In this document: one piece after another, positions 17,323 through 26,553 of the stretch
Position numbering within the stretch: the first letter of the stretch is position 1
Layout of the letters: each line of letters begins with the position of its first letter
Origin: a virus
Length of the DNA: 32,610 bases
IMG/VR virus record: IMGVR_UViG_3300033150_001768
Coordinates: 1-32,610 of that record
Strand: one strand, 5' to 3'
Notes under the pieces: generated by a model
The model's input: the letters and a program-made list of their open reading frames with translations, nothing else
Database searches by the model: none
Told to the model about the DNA's origin: nothing
Program-made: the position numbers and the translations under genes

Positions 17323-18072
17323 TCACGCCTCCCTACTATATATTGTATTGATTTTCGTTGGATTCAATCTCTTTTTATACCATTCCAATCCTTCACTATC
17401 CAAACATCCACCATCGTTGACCAATCCCTGATGAAAAGCCCAGCGATAGAAAAATAATCGGCTGATGTCCTGTAGCTTAGGATAGTCCAAAGTGAGCAAA
17501 TAACGAAAATTAATATACATATAATTTCTGTCCCAAATCATTATTGAATATAATTTTCCACTTTCCCTTCCGTACAAAAACATTCTCTTACCAGTTTCAA
17601 AAATCGTTCTAAACATAACCTCTGGTTCATACCAATTCTTTCCTTCATTCTCCTTCACCCATCTATCCAAAAAGCTTTTCAACACATCCTCATCAACCTC
17701 TTTGCTCAAAATCAATTCAGCTTCCACTTCATTTCGGAATTTTCTTATATTTTTTCTAAATAATTTCCATCGCTTTCCCTCCAAATTCATAAAACTACCG
17801 GGATCATATATAAATTCATAATCCAAAAATTTCCCTTTATTATAATCAGGAAAACCTGCCCAAAAATCCATCTCATCATAATCGAACCTCTCCTCAACTA
17901 TATCAAAAGCTGGCAACATGTTTTTTCCATCTTCATCTACAACGATTAAATATTTCCCGTCAAGCACCGCCTTCCATCCGGCATATTTCCAATAATCTTC
18001 ACTACAAAAAAAGTTAGGTTCAACATTTTTACGTTCCAAAGCACTCAAATAAACATCCTCTCTTTTACTCAA
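17323..18072 (-). CDS. GNAT/DUF2156-like acyltransferase-fold protein
   Basis: A protein of about 250 residues resembling the C-terminal GNAT-fold domain of phosphatidylglycerol lysyltransferases and FemX-like proteins. Supporting segments are KLFRKNIRKFRNE, GKLYSIMIWDRNYMYINFRYLLTLDYPKLQDISRLFF and NDGGCLDSEGLEWYKKRLNPTKINTIY, where a family-typical N-D-G and a late fold-closing strand appear. The open frame runs to 18108. A TTG at 18072 behind a run of G is likely the start, overlapping the stop of a small gene. The substrate is unknown; DNA base modification is a speculation from its radical SAM neighbours. Confidence 0.6.
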   Translation of the reverse strand: MSKREDVYLSALERKNVEPNFFCSEDYWKYAGWKAVLDGKYLIVVDEDGKNMLPAFDIVEERFDYDEMDFWAGFPDYNKGKFLDYEFIYDPGSFMNLEGKRWKLFRKNIRKFRNEVEAELILSKEVDEDVLKSFLDRWVKENEGKNWYEPEVMFRTIFETGKRMFLYGRESGKLYSIMIWDRNYMYINFRYLLTLDYPKLQDISRLFFYRWAFHQGLVNDGGCLDSEGLEWYKKRLNPTKINTIYSREA

Positions 18073-18202
18073 AAAGTTTCCCCCCTTCCCGCTTTTTATT
18101 TTTTTCAATCACTTTTGACACTTGTTTTCTTATTCCGCTTTTCTTTAACCTATCAATAAGTTTCTTACTTATTGTCCCCGTCTTTCGACTTTTTCCTCCC
18201 AT
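18065..18202 (-). CDS. Small basic protein (45 aa)
   Basis: A 45-residue strongly basic frame starting MGGKSRKTGTISKKLIDRL. It has one of the best ribosome binding sites in the window (AAAAGGAG, 7 nt from the ATG). It overlaps the end of the preceding clamp-like gene by 38 bp and the start of the next gene by 8 bp, so it links them translationally. It has no recognised domain. It could be a nucleic-acid-binding peptide or simply a coupling leader. Confidence 0.5.
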   Translation of the reverse strand: MGGKSRKTGTISKKLIDRLKKSGIRKQVSKVIEKNKKREGGKLFE

Positions 18203-18935
18203 CTTTTTTCTCCTTTTTTATTTTTTCAATTTTTCCCAACTCATCATATTTACACAACGACAAATACCCCTTCATTTTTCCCCTCCTTCCCTCAACAAAC
18301 AAAAAATCCTTATCATTATCAAAATAAAATCTCAATTTTTTTTCCAACGTAAAAACCCCCACAAAATCCATCGTTCTCATTCCTTTAGGATCTAAATAAC
18401 CCTTCACCTCTTCGAACAAAAGACCCTCCTCATCGTCCTCCGTAATAGTAATCAAAGCCCCCGAATAGATATCCCTCTGTAAAATCTCCAAACCGGAATC
18501 TCTATCTTTACGGAATTCCACATGAGACAAATCCATATCTAACAAATCTACTATCTCTCGATTAAAACTCACGCTTAAATCCTTTTTCAATCCCTCCGAT
18601 TCCAAGTCCTTCCAAAAACCATTCACATCGCTGAAAAGATTCCTCGTAGATGGACAAACTTTCTTTCTTTTATAATTCCCAGACTTGGTAAAAAATATCA
18701 CCCTTTCACTTCCATCATCCATTGCCTTTATTCTATTACTTTCATAATCATTAGCAAAAAAAGAAAATTTAAAAGGAAACTTTTCATTCAACTCATATCT
18801 AATCAAAACAGTGTTGTCCATATTCAAAATGTAAACATAATTTTCACCACAATGAATAGTGGATTTGAGTCTACCGGTTTGATAAAGTGCTAAACCGATT
18901 GAAAAAATAGATTCTACATAAGGATTTATTTTCAT
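18165..18935 (-). CDS. Second clamp-like protein (PCNA/gp45 type, putative)
   Basis: A 256-residue protein with two similar beta-rich halves and a basic tail. The second half ends MDFVGVFTLEKKLRFYFDNDKDFLFVEGRRGKMKGYLSL, which resembles the last strands of PCNA-type clamps (short strand, acidic turn, then a final edge strand). Length fits a two-domain trimeric clamp. No invariant residues allow certainty. A GGAGGG site precedes the ATG. The nearby beta-like clamp makes a second clamp unexpected, so the alternative is an unrelated beta-rich protein. Confidence 0.4.
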   Translation of the reverse strand: MKINPYVESIFSIGLALYQTGRLKSTIHCGENYVYILNMDNTVLIRYELNEKFPFKFSFFANDYESNRIKAMDDGSERVIFFTKSGNYKRKKVCPSTRNLFSDVNGFWKDLESEGLKKDLSVSFNREIVDLLDMDLSHVEFRKDRDSGLEILQRDIYSGALITITEDDEEGLLFEEVKGYLDPKGMRTMDFVGVFTLEKKLRFYFDNDKDFLFVEGRRGKMKGYLSLCKYDELGKIEKIKKEKKDGRKKSKDGDNK

Positions 18936-20246
18936 AAAATTCCCTCCAATAATTTTTCTCTAAAATCATACTCATCATCATATTTCCACACTATTCCCCA
19001 TTCATCCTGGCCCACTGCCGTTATCCCTTTAGCCCAAAATATTGGCCAAGCAGCATTCCCTTCTCCATTCCAAAGCATCCACACTTCTTTTTTTATACCT
19101 CGGGAAAGAAAACCACCTTTACTATTAACGAAATTTTTAAAATCTTTCCAAGACACTTTTTCTCCTCTCTTGGATTTAATATATTTTATAGCTATAACAC
19201 CGCAACCCCAATTAAATCCTTTTCCGAACCGATCCCCCACACTACAACATATCCAATCGTCATTATCTGGAACATTTCCTGAATCGAAAGTACTAGCTTG
19301 TAACCCTCTACTCTTGAAATAATTGATGAATTTTCCTAACAAATAACTAGACAACCATTGACTATCCGCAGAAAGCAAAAACATCCTATCAAAATCCATT
19401 CCTATATCGTAAAAATTCTCCGCTATCCCCCGACTCCAAGCCGAATAACTATAACTATCAAAAGTCAAATACTCCGCCCCCACTTCTTTCATTTTTTCTA
19501 TATATTCACCGTTTTTCGAAAGAGGGAGCGCCCGGTTCCACCTTTCTTATAAATTCCGGATCCGCAGAAATAAGAGTCATGTGAACGGCAGACCCCGCTC
19601 CATTATCAGACAAAACTCTCACGTATTCCTCTTCCCCTATCAAATCACTTTTAGTATTCACCATAGTGGGATATTCCACATCTCTCAAATACTTCAACAA
19701 CTGCAAAGATATCCCTTTTTTTCTTTCAGCATAAATAAAATCCTCAAACCTTATTCCCAATCTCATAGGTATTTCCAATCTTATAGCGTTTAGCAGAGCC
19801 TTTGATTCAATGTCGGTTTTCTCTCCTCTATGTTTTAAAATTTTATCCAATTTCGAAATATAAAACTTAGGATCAGAATACCTCAAACCCAAATACTTAC
19901 TATTATCAAAAAAACTAGTATACAATGAATGTTTAAAATAATCAGCATAGCAATAACGACATCGGAAAGGACACCTCATTCCATCCCAAACATCTATATT
20001 AAGAGGCATAGGGCAACTTTGAGCCCTCAGCGACACTTCAGCGAAACTCTTTATATTCTCTTTATCCAACAATCTCTCTATTTTCACGTTCTCCCTTTTC
20101 ACCAAATTAAATTCGTAGTAATTACTCTTCCTCCCTTTTTCTTTCAATCTATAAACATTTCCAGTATCAAACCGAGATGATCTCGGAATGAGTTTCGCTA
20201 TTAATTTTCTCAATTCCCAATAATCCATTTCCTTTAATTCATTCAT
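18932..20246 (-). pseudogene. Radical SAM (SPL-like) gene split by a +1 frame change
   Basis: Two adjacent frames read as one radical SAM protein. The first (19506-20246) carries the cluster motif CPFRCRYCY (C92, C96, C99) and reaches EPGAPSFEKR, matching the EPGTxSFxxR region of spore photoproduct lyase-like enzymes. It then stops at TGA (19506-19508). Skipping one T (CGG-T-GAA) continues directly as EYIEKMKEVGAEYLTFDSYSYSAW in the frame that runs to 18932, giving about 437 residues. It may be a mutation, an assembly error or programmed +1 shifting at a CGG-TGA site. The product could repair DNA lesions or modify bases. Confidence 0.75.
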
Positions 20247-20263
20247 TAAACAAATCCTCTTTT

Positions 20264-21337
20264 CTAAAATAAATCGCCCTCATCCCTTTTTTCACACTTT
20301 ATGTCTTTCAAGCTATACACCTCATCTATTTCACCTTTCAATATCTTCAAACCGAAATCAAAGTCCCCCACCCCATCCCAAGTCTCTTTCGCTATCGAAT
20401 CCAAATCTCCAATTCCCTTCAAGCGAAGCTTCTTCCAATTTATAATATTAAAAGTAGTAGGATTAGGAACGTCGATTCCACAACAGGTGTTGGCTTGCTC
20501 TTGATACTTTCCGGAATTAACAAAATCCGGACATCCCAAATCTATTCCATTCTCAACAGCTATCTCTATTAACTCAGGCAACACTCTTCCCCAATTTTCG
20601 TCTCGATTCATTATCCATATCCTCTCTATGTCCAACCCCAATTTAGTCAACTCCTTAGCCACCCAATCGTTCAAATGTAAGTTATATATATTATATGATT
20701 TTATTCCAAAATCTTTTAATTTTTTTATCATTTTTTCAAAATCTTTTACACTATGATACCCAGGAATGAACGGTTCACCGTTCACTCCCACGTTAAACCC
20801 TGCTTCCTGAAGAAGTTGAACGTGTTCTAACCTTTCTATTGGATTAGTAGTTCTTTCGAATTCCAACAATTTCCAATCTTTCTCCAATCCACAACTAATC
20901 ACGGGCATTATTGTTATATTCTTTTTATTCTCTTTTAAATATTCCAAATCCCGTAAAAGATTAGCAGTAGATTTGGTTTGAATAACATAACTCCATTCTA
21001 ATTCATTTAACACCTGTATTAATTTTTGAGTAACTTTATATTCGATTTCGCAATCTTGATAAGGATCAGCTTTATTTCCAAAACGAATGGTTTTCCTTTG
21101 TTTTATAGCAAAAGCCAATGGAGTTCGAGGATTGGGATTTTTTAAACCATTAATCAATTGTTTTTTCACTAAATTGGGGTCCGTCTTTCTTTGTTCAAAA
21201 CCCCACGTTCTATTCATTCTCCTCATAAAACAATCAGCACACTGACTATAACAATTCCAATAGGAATCCAACTGAAAACTCAAAGGGCAATAATAACTAT
21301 CTCCACGAATAGATAAAGCCTTCTTTAAAATCTTCAT
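20264..21337 (-). CDS. Radical SAM protein
   Basis: A 357-residue radical SAM enzyme. The cluster motif is CYSQCADC (C29, C33, C36). Later segments fit a TIM-barrel radical SAM core of the spore photoproduct lyase-like group: IRFGNKADPYQDCE, YVIQTKSTANLLRDLEYL, ITIMPVISCGLEKDW and ERTTNPIERLEHVQLLQEAGFNVGVNGEPFIPGY. Extra cysteines (ANTCCGID, LGCPDF) near the C-terminus might bind a second cluster. The reaction is not known. It neighbours a second, frameshifted radical SAM gene and the DnaB-type helicase. A GGAG site supports the start. Confidence 0.85.
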   Translation of the reverse strand: MKILKKALSIRGDSYYCPLSFQLDSYWNCYSQCADCFMRRMNRTWGFEQRKTDPNLVKKQLINGLKNPNPRTPLAFAIKQRKTIRFGNKADPYQDCEIEYKVTQKLIQVLNELEWSYVIQTKSTANLLRDLEYLKENKKNITIMPVISCGLEKDWKLLEFERTTNPIERLEHVQLLQEAGFNVGVNGEPFIPGYHSVKDFEKMIKKLKDFGIKSYNIYNLHLNDWVAKELTKLGLDIERIWIMNRDENWGRVLPELIEIAVENGIDLGCPDFVNSGKYQEQANTCCGIDVPNPTTFNIINWKKLRLKGIGDLDSIAKETWDGVGDFDFGLKILKGEIDEVYSLKDIKCEKRDEGDLF

Positions 21338-21340
21338 ATA

Positions 21341-22747
21341 TCATTCTCCATCTTTTTTCAAACTATCCAAATCCACCTCTTTTCTATATCTGCTATCTAA
21401 ATGTACTTTCCCTATATCTAAAGATTGTAACACAACTACATCATCCCTTCCCTTTCTCCCCTCTCTTTCCTTAATTAAACGAACTCTGGAAATGTTGTAT
21501 TGATGTTCTTGTTTGTCCTGATTTATGCTTATCATTTTCGAAACATGATTCAACTTTCTTATATCCTCAGCCACGTCTCCCTCTGTTACATCTTGTAAAG
21601 CGCCTTTACGAGTGGATTGAGTAGCAGTAACCAAAAGAACATTCTTTTGATGAGCATAACCTCGAAGTTTTTTCCATATGGAATCCAACTGATGTCGATA
21701 CTCAAATCTACTCTCCCCCAAACTAGGCCTAATAATATCAGCATAATCTATCACTATCACATCTGGACAATAATTATCATAATATTCCAAATCCTCCACT
21801 ATATTGAATATATCTTCCACCGTTGCTCCATAAGCAGGCAAAGCGTCTAATTTCAAACCGCCCTTAAATCTAAATCTCAACTTCTTTTGTATTGCCTCTA
21901 TATTTTTCAACTCCTTAGACATACCCCTTCTATTTTCCTTTTTTATCTCTATCGTATACTTTTTCTTTTTATCATCATAATTAAATTTAGGAATTTCCAC
22001 TTCCATACTCTTTTCAGGTTTTCCCACTAAACTTTTCCATATTCTCCGGATCAGCTGATTCCTGGTCATCTCCAACGTAAAAAACACCACCTTATACCCA
22101 TAAGTCAAAGCCACATAAGACGTATACCATAACCACCATGTTTTTCCTCTATTAGTAAAAGCCAAATAAGAAACCAAATCCCCCCTACAAAAATTTCCCA
22201 AACTCTCTCCCAACACCTTAGGAAAACGAAATAATCGGTCCCTCTCCTCATTCAAAGCCTCATAAACATAAAAAGGATCGGTCAAAATATTCACATCTTC
22301 TACATTAAACCGCTCCACCCTCTGAAAAGAAGCTACAAGGTGTTCGCCTTTCTTTGGATTTCCCGTCGTTATGCTCTTTTCCAACTCCTCCCTCAACCAT
22401 TCCAAAGATTTCAATCTCAACCAATTTTCCGCTTTCTTAATAAAATATTCATAATTAGATATTTTTTCATATTTCTTCAAATTCGCTGATAAAAACTCCT
22501 CTATAATTTCCGAATCATCCTCGTTCAGAATAAAAGCCTTGTCCTTTGCTATGTCTAAAATGTTTTGTTTGGGGGATTCTTTGTATTTCTCGTAAAAATC
22601 TAACACCCATTTTCCCAATATTCTAGCATAATTAGACTCCAAATATTCTAACTTTATCATCTTTGAAATATCTTTCAAAAAAACCGTATCCATTATCATA
22701 TTCAATATAATCTTTTTTTCCATATCAACATCATCATTTCTCTCCAT
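21341..22747 (-). CDS. DnaB-type replicative helicase
   Basis: A 468-residue RecA-fold hexameric helicase. Residues 1-110 are a helical N-terminal domain. The Walker A is AFTNRGKT (196-203), VVFFTLEMTRNQLIRRIW matches the DnaB strand-2/helix region (FSLEM...), the Walker B is DVIVIDYADII, and LLVTATQSTRKG matches motif H3 with its glutamine. It unwinds the fork ahead of the fused polymerase. A GGGAGAGG site precedes the ATG. It lies just after the SNF2 helicase and primase genes. Confidence 0.9.
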   Translation of the reverse strand: MERNDDVDMEKKIILNMIMDTVFLKDISKMIKLEYLESNYARILGKWVLDFYEKYKESPKQNILDIAKDKAFILNEDDSEIIEEFLSANLKKYEKISNYEYFIKKAENWLRLKSLEWLREELEKSITTGNPKKGEHLVASFQRVERFNVEDVNILTDPFYVYEALNEERDRLFRFPKVLGESLGNFCRGDLVSYLAFTNRGKTWWLWYTSYVALTYGYKVVFFTLEMTRNQLIRRIWKSLVGKPEKSMEVEIPKFNYDDKKKKYTIEIKKENRRGMSKELKNIEAIQKKLRFRFKGGLKLDALPAYGATVEDIFNIVEDLEYYDNYCPDVIVIDYADIIRPSLGESRFEYRHQLDSIWKKLRGYAHQKNVLLVTATQSTRKGALQDVTEGDVAEDIRKLNHVSKMISINQDKQEHQYNISRVRLIKEREGRKGRDDVVVLQSLDIGKVHLDSRYRKEVDLDSLKKDGE

Positions 22748-24028
22748 TCACAATCCTCTCCCACTTATACTATATATAATACTATTCAAAACATCTTTTT
22801 CACCAAAAAACCTCTCTCCCTCTTTTCCATCTATAAGTTTTTTTATTGTTTTATTCTTTTCCAACAACAATTTCACTATGTTCTCCTCTATCGTATCGGG
22901 TGCTATGAGATAGTAAGCGAATACGGAATCGGCCCCTTGTCCTATTCGGTGAATCCTATCCTCCGCTTGTTCATGATCGGTAGGAACCCAAACAAATTCC
23001 ACAAAAGCCACTGCTGATGCTGCAGTAAGAGTTATCCCCACACCAGCAGCATGAATCTGACCTATAAATAATTTTACCTCAAAGGAACTTTGAAAACTTT
23101 CGATAGCTCGTTGTCTCTCCCGCGCAGAAACAGAACCATCCACCTTCACAGCAACATCTCCAAATTGAGCCATCAAATCATCTATAACTTTACGATGATA
23201 AGCGAATACGACTAACTTTTCCCCCGTACTCAGAAAATCCTTTATCCAATTTATTACAGACCTCCGCTTCACAAAATAAACTTTACTCTTCAAGCCATCC
23301 AACTTCTTCTTAACCTCTACATAATTCAATTTTTCTTCAGAACCCACCAACCATTCTCTAATACTCCGACTCTCCTCATCGTAATCAGCCAAATAGGAAA
23401 CATCTTTCTCCATAGGAACAACAGTTCTTACTTTCTCCGGCAATTCCTTCAACACCTCACTTTTTCTCCGTCTCAACAGCAACGGATTCACCAACCGTCT
23501 CAACTCCTCTACTCTCGTCGCCCCCTTAAAAGTCCATCCAAATCCATTAAACTTAGGTCCGCAATATCGCTGTAAATAGCTCCAACGATTAGCAAAATCC
23601 TCAGGATCCACCAAATTCAACATTGTAAAAAAATCTTTAGGATAATTGCGGATAGGAGTACCTGTGAGGAATATGATCCTTTCGGATTTTTTAGCTATTT
23701 TTATGAAAGCCTTGGTTCTTTTAGCAGAATAATTACTCACACACTGCCCTTCATCTCCAATTACCAAATCCCACTCAACCTTTAATAACTCATCCATCCA
23801 GTGAAATAAAATATCGTAATTAATAATTATGTTAATTTGATCCTCTCGGTTTTCTCGAAGTGGAGTGGGTCTTTCGCCCCATAGCAATTCAAAATCTCTA
23901 TCCGTCCATTTGTCGATTTCCTCTTTCCATTTCAATTTCATACAACTAGGACAAACCACTAAAACCCGCCCGAATTCAGGATGAATCCTCAAATAGCCCA
24001 ATGCTGTAATAGTTTTTCCCAATCCCAT
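22748..24028 (-). CDS. SNF2-family helicase/translocase starting at its P-loop
   Basis: A 426-residue SF2 ATPase of the SNF2/SMARCAL1 type, which remodels forks or recombination intermediates. The first residues are MGLGKT, the P-loop itself. Further motifs are Ia (VVCPSCMKLKWKEEI), DEGQ in place of DEAH, III (LTGTPI), and C-terminal IV-VI with HAAGVGITLTAA and QAEDRIHRIGQ. The Q-motif region and the strand before the P-loop, normally about 30-50 residues, are absent. A TAG directly precedes the ATG in frame, and AAGGTGA supports initiation here. The HARP-like domain is in the overlapping upstream frame. Confidence 0.82.
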   Translation of the reverse strand: MGLGKTITALGYLRIHPEFGRVLVVCPSCMKLKWKEEIDKWTDRDFELLWGERPTPLRENREDQINIIINYDILFHWMDELLKVEWDLVIGDEGQCVSNYSAKRTKAFIKIAKKSERIIFLTGTPIRNYPKDFFTMLNLVDPEDFANRWSYLQRYCGPKFNGFGWTFKGATRVEELRRLVNPLLLRRRKSEVLKELPEKVRTVVPMEKDVSYLADYDEESRSIREWLVGSEEKLNYVEVKKKLDGLKSKVYFVKRRSVINWIKDFLSTGEKLVVFAYHRKVIDDLMAQFGDVAVKVDGSVSARERQRAIESFQSSFEVKLFIGQIHAAGVGITLTAASAVAFVEFVWVPTDHEQAEDRIHRIGQGADSVFAYYLIAPDTIEENIVKLLLEKNKTIKKLIDGKEGERFFGEKDVLNSIIYSISGRGL

Positions 24029-24288
24029 CTATTCACCTTTTTAAATTTCTTAGGTAAAACCTCATCAGATTCATATCCCACAGGTATATCAAAATCATAC
24101 ACCCTCAACACATCTATAACCTCTTTAGTACAAGGCAAAACCCAACAACGGGATTTCGGTTTATAATAACTACCAGGAATAGATTTCATAACACTTACCA
24201 AATGGAAAAACTCATCTTTATCCCTCCTCGTAAATTTCACGAACAAACTATTTCCTACTTTCTCAGCCTTTTGAGTATCCGAAAACAT
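23989..24288 (-). CDS. HARP-like domain protein, probable detached N-terminus of the SNF2 helicase
   Basis: A 99-residue frame with the pattern of the HARP domain that precedes the ATPase in SMARCAL1-like proteins: VKFTRRDKDEFFHLVSVMKSIPGSYYKPKSRCWVLP, then a helix-strand pair. It overlaps the SNF2 frame by 40 bp and ends shortly after the P-loop codons in another frame. The most economical reading is a former single gene that lost an internal piece together with the frame. Independent translation is possible, since AAAGGAG lies upstream. Confidence 0.55.
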   Translation of the reverse strand: MFSDTQKAEKVGNSLFVKFTRRDKDEFFHLVSVMKSIPGSYYKPKSRCWVLPCTKEVIDVLRVYDFDIPVGYESDEVLPKKFKKVNRWDWEKLLQHWAI

Positions 24289-24289
24289 T

Positions 24290-25186
24290 TTAAAAACCCA
24301 ACTCCTTTCTCAATTTTCTCGCCTCCCTATCGGTCAGATCCCCTGGATCCCCCTTTTCCAAATTCACCACTCTACAATCACAATCATACAAAAACTCCAA
24401 ATTCTTCTTAATTTTCCACGCCTCTTTCAAAGCATTCCTCTCCGAATCAAAAATAATAAACACTTTTTTCCACCTCCCCAGCAATTTCAACTGACCAGGA
24501 GTAACGGAGGTCCCCATAGTAGCAACGAACCCATCTCCCATTCTCCAAACATCCGTCGGCCCCTCTACCACTCCCACTTTTTCTCCAAAACTCCTATCCA
24601 CATTATACAATACATCTTTCGGATTCTTAGAATTGATCTCCGACGGAGAGGTCAAATACCTAACCTTCGTCAACCCTGTTACATCTCTGCCCTGAAAAGC
24701 TATAATTCGATTTCGATAGCGAATAGGAATAATTATTCGAAATTTCCAATCACCAACCTCTCCACCCCACCTCAAATCGTATTTCTCTATAACGTAATCT
24801 GGATCGAATCCACGTTTCAATAAAAAATGCTTTCCATAAGAACCTATTTTTTCGTCAGGAATATATCTCACCTCATCTACCTTTTCTTTCTTTTTCTTAA
24901 TTTTTAAATTCAAATCCTCCACTATTCGGCCTCGAGTATCGTACTGAAACAATATCCTCTTAGCCTCCTCACTATCGACCAATGCCAAAGCCTCCACCAC
25001 TTCCACCAAACTATGCCAACCGCATCTCCAACAATTATAATAAGACCCTTTCAAATTAAAACCACCATGATTAGAGGGATCATCACAAAAAGGACAATTT
25101 ACATTCACCCAACCCTCCTGAACATTATTACCGGAATCCCAATACTCTATTCCATTATCTTTTAAAAATCTTACAACATCAAACAT
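24290..25186 (-). CDS. DnaG-type primase
   Basis: A 298-residue primase that makes RNA primers at the fork. The N-terminal zinc-binding domain has C31, C34, H40, C52 and C55 (CPFCDDPSNH, then NCWRCGWHS). The TOPRIM core shows VGVVEGPTDVWR with its catalytic glutamate, ATMGTSVTPGQLKLL and VFIIFDSERNALK (acidic D/E pair). It is shorter than bacterial DnaG because the helicase-interaction domain is missing, as in many phages. An AAGGAG site lies 9 nt from the ATG. Confidence 0.9.
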   Translation of the reverse strand: MFDVVRFLKDNGIEYWDSGNNVQEGWVNVNCPFCDDPSNHGGFNLKGSYYNCWRCGWHSLVEVVEALALVDSEEAKRILFQYDTRGRIVEDLNLKIKKKKEKVDEVRYIPDEKIGSYGKHFLLKRGFDPDYVIEKYDLRWGGEVGDWKFRIIIPIRYRNRIIAFQGRDVTGLTKVRYLTSPSEINSKNPKDVLYNVDRSFGEKVGVVEGPTDVWRMGDGFVATMGTSVTPGQLKLLGRWKKVFIIFDSERNALKEAWKIKKNLEFLYDCDCRVVNLEKGDPGDLTDREARKLRKELGF

Positions 25187-25191
25187 CCTCT

Positions 25192-25701
25192 CTATCTCCT
25201 TATATATTTATTGTAACATCTCTTCACCTCATTCCAAGCCCGGTCCAATCTACATTTTCTCCACCCCTTATCGCCAACAAAATGACGAAATAAAGACACT
25301 TTTTTAAACCGTTTTCCATGATTTGTAAACAATATCCAATCCAACACCTCTTTTCCATCTTCATCCAAATCATTCATCATTAAATTATAAACAACATACT
25401 TCTCCATCATGTATTTCTCGAAATCGAAACCCTTTCTATTTTCCAAATTCTCATCCAAATAACAATTACTCTTCAACTCCCTGCGAAAAAATTGATGATA
25501 ATTTTTAAGCGAGCTATAAACAAAAGAGGTCAAACTCCCTTTCCCCGGATCATATCTCCGCACCGCTTCTAATCCTATTCGGAACCCCTCTTGAACCACA
25601 TCACGGGGATCCAAAGCATAACCGTACAGCCGATGATAATACATGGCTCGATCCACCACTAAACCGCCACAATTCTTTACGAATTCCTCCGGAGTCATCA
25701 T
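25192..25701 (-). CDS. Sigma-70-like transcription factor
   Basis: A 169-residue protein with a sigma region 2 signature: DPRDVVQEGFRIGLEAVRRYDPGKGSLTSFVYSSLKNYHQFFRR (residues 31-74), the part that binds the polymerase clamp and the -10 element. The C-terminal half is helical and basic but has no clear region 4. It may direct host RNA polymerase to phage promoters, or serve as a sigma-like DNA-binding factor. It starts at ATG-ATG after GGAGG and overlaps the Rad50 C-half gene by 4 bp. Confidence 0.75.
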   Translation of the reverse strand: MMTPEEFVKNCGGLVVDRAMYYHRLYGYALDPRDVVQEGFRIGLEAVRRYDPGKGSLTSFVYSSLKNYHQFFRRELKSNCYLDENLENRKGFDFEKYMMEKYVVYNLMMNDLDEDGKEVLDWILFTNHGKRFKKVSLFRHFVGDKGWRKCRLDRAWNEVKRCYNKYIRR

Positions 25702-26315
25702 CCAACCTCCTTCACTATGGATTCTTTACCAATTTTTTCAACTTTAAACAATTTATCCTCCTCTTTCACAATATCCATCATGAGTTCGCTGTGAGTGACT
25801 ATAATTATCTGAAACCCTAAATCGAAGCTCAATTCAGATAACATTTCACCCACCACAGGTAGCAAATCTCTAGACAGATACTTGAAAGGTTCATCCAATA
25901 TTATCACATTCTCCTTATTCCCACTCAATGCCCACAAAGCTATCCTCAACCCAAAGCTTATCACATCCACCACCCCTCCCCCACTCGCATCCATAGGATA
26001 TATCCTATCTCCGTCTATTCCTTGTATATACATGTCCAATTCGGTTTTACTTCTTTTAACCACGTAATCCATTTCAAAATTATAATTAAAACAACTCTTC
26101 AACACCAAATTCACTATCTCTTCTACCGAATAACATAATTCTTCCTGTACCCGTTTTCCAACCTCTATGACCACCTCTTCCGATTTCGTTACGGTTTCCA
26201 GCCTCTTCTTCAACTCCAATTCTTTATTTTTCAATTCATTGAGCCGATTTTGGATAAACTCTCTTTCGTGTTCCTTCTTTTCCACAAATTTTCTCAATTC
26301 AATCAAATTCAACAT
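25698..26315 (-). CDS. Rad50/SbcC C-terminal half
   Basis: A 205-residue protein equal to the C-terminal ATPase half of a Rad50/SbcC protein. A coiled coil (residues 1-60) leads into the ABC signature DASGGGVVDVISFGLRIAL (111-129), the Walker B NVIILDEPFKYLS (138-150) and the H-loop IIIVTHS (172-178). The matching N-terminal half is at 27985-29064. Together they would form the Rad50 head that works with Mre11 on DNA ends. ATG 26315 follows AAAGGGG, so it is preferred over the TTG at 26321. Confidence 0.88.
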   Translation of the reverse strand: MLNLIELRKFVEKKEHEREFIQNRLNELKNKELELKKRLETVTKSEEVVIEVGKRVQEELCYSVEEIVNLVLKSCFNYNFEMDYVVKRSKTELDMYIQGIDGDRIYPMDASGGGVVDVISFGLRIALWALSGNKENVIILDEPFKYLSRDLLPVVGEMLSELSFDLGFQIIIVTHSELMMDIVKEEDKLFKVEKIGKESIVKEVG

Positions 26316-26553
26316 CTTCAATCCCCTTTAATTTTTCTTCAATTTCATTCATCATTTTATCCCTTTTAGACTCCAGAATTCTCAACTTTTCTTTAATCTT
26401 TTTAACCCTTTCCCGCCCTTCTTCCAAACTGTTTATTCCATGTTTTTTCAATTCAGATTTGACGGAGGAGAGTCTCGTTTCCACTCTTATTTTCTCCCTC
26501 TCTGCCTCTTCTACTCTTTTTTTCAGTTCCTCCACTCTTTCTAATTCACTCAT
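26299..26553 (-). CDS. Coiled-coil protein, possible part of split Rad50
   Basis: An 84-residue frame that is entirely coiled coil, with heptads from SELERVEELKKRVEEAEREK to EEKLKGIEDVEFD. It overlaps the Rad50 C-half gene and could supply part of the returning coil of a Rad50 arm, or be an independent helical protein. The start at ATG 26553 has AAGGAG in front; the TTG six bases upstream is less likely. Confidence 0.6.
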   Translation of the reverse strand: MSELERVEELKKRVEEAEREKIRVETRLSSVKSELKKHGINSLEEGRERVKKIKEKLRILESKRDKMMNEIEEKLKGIEDVEFD

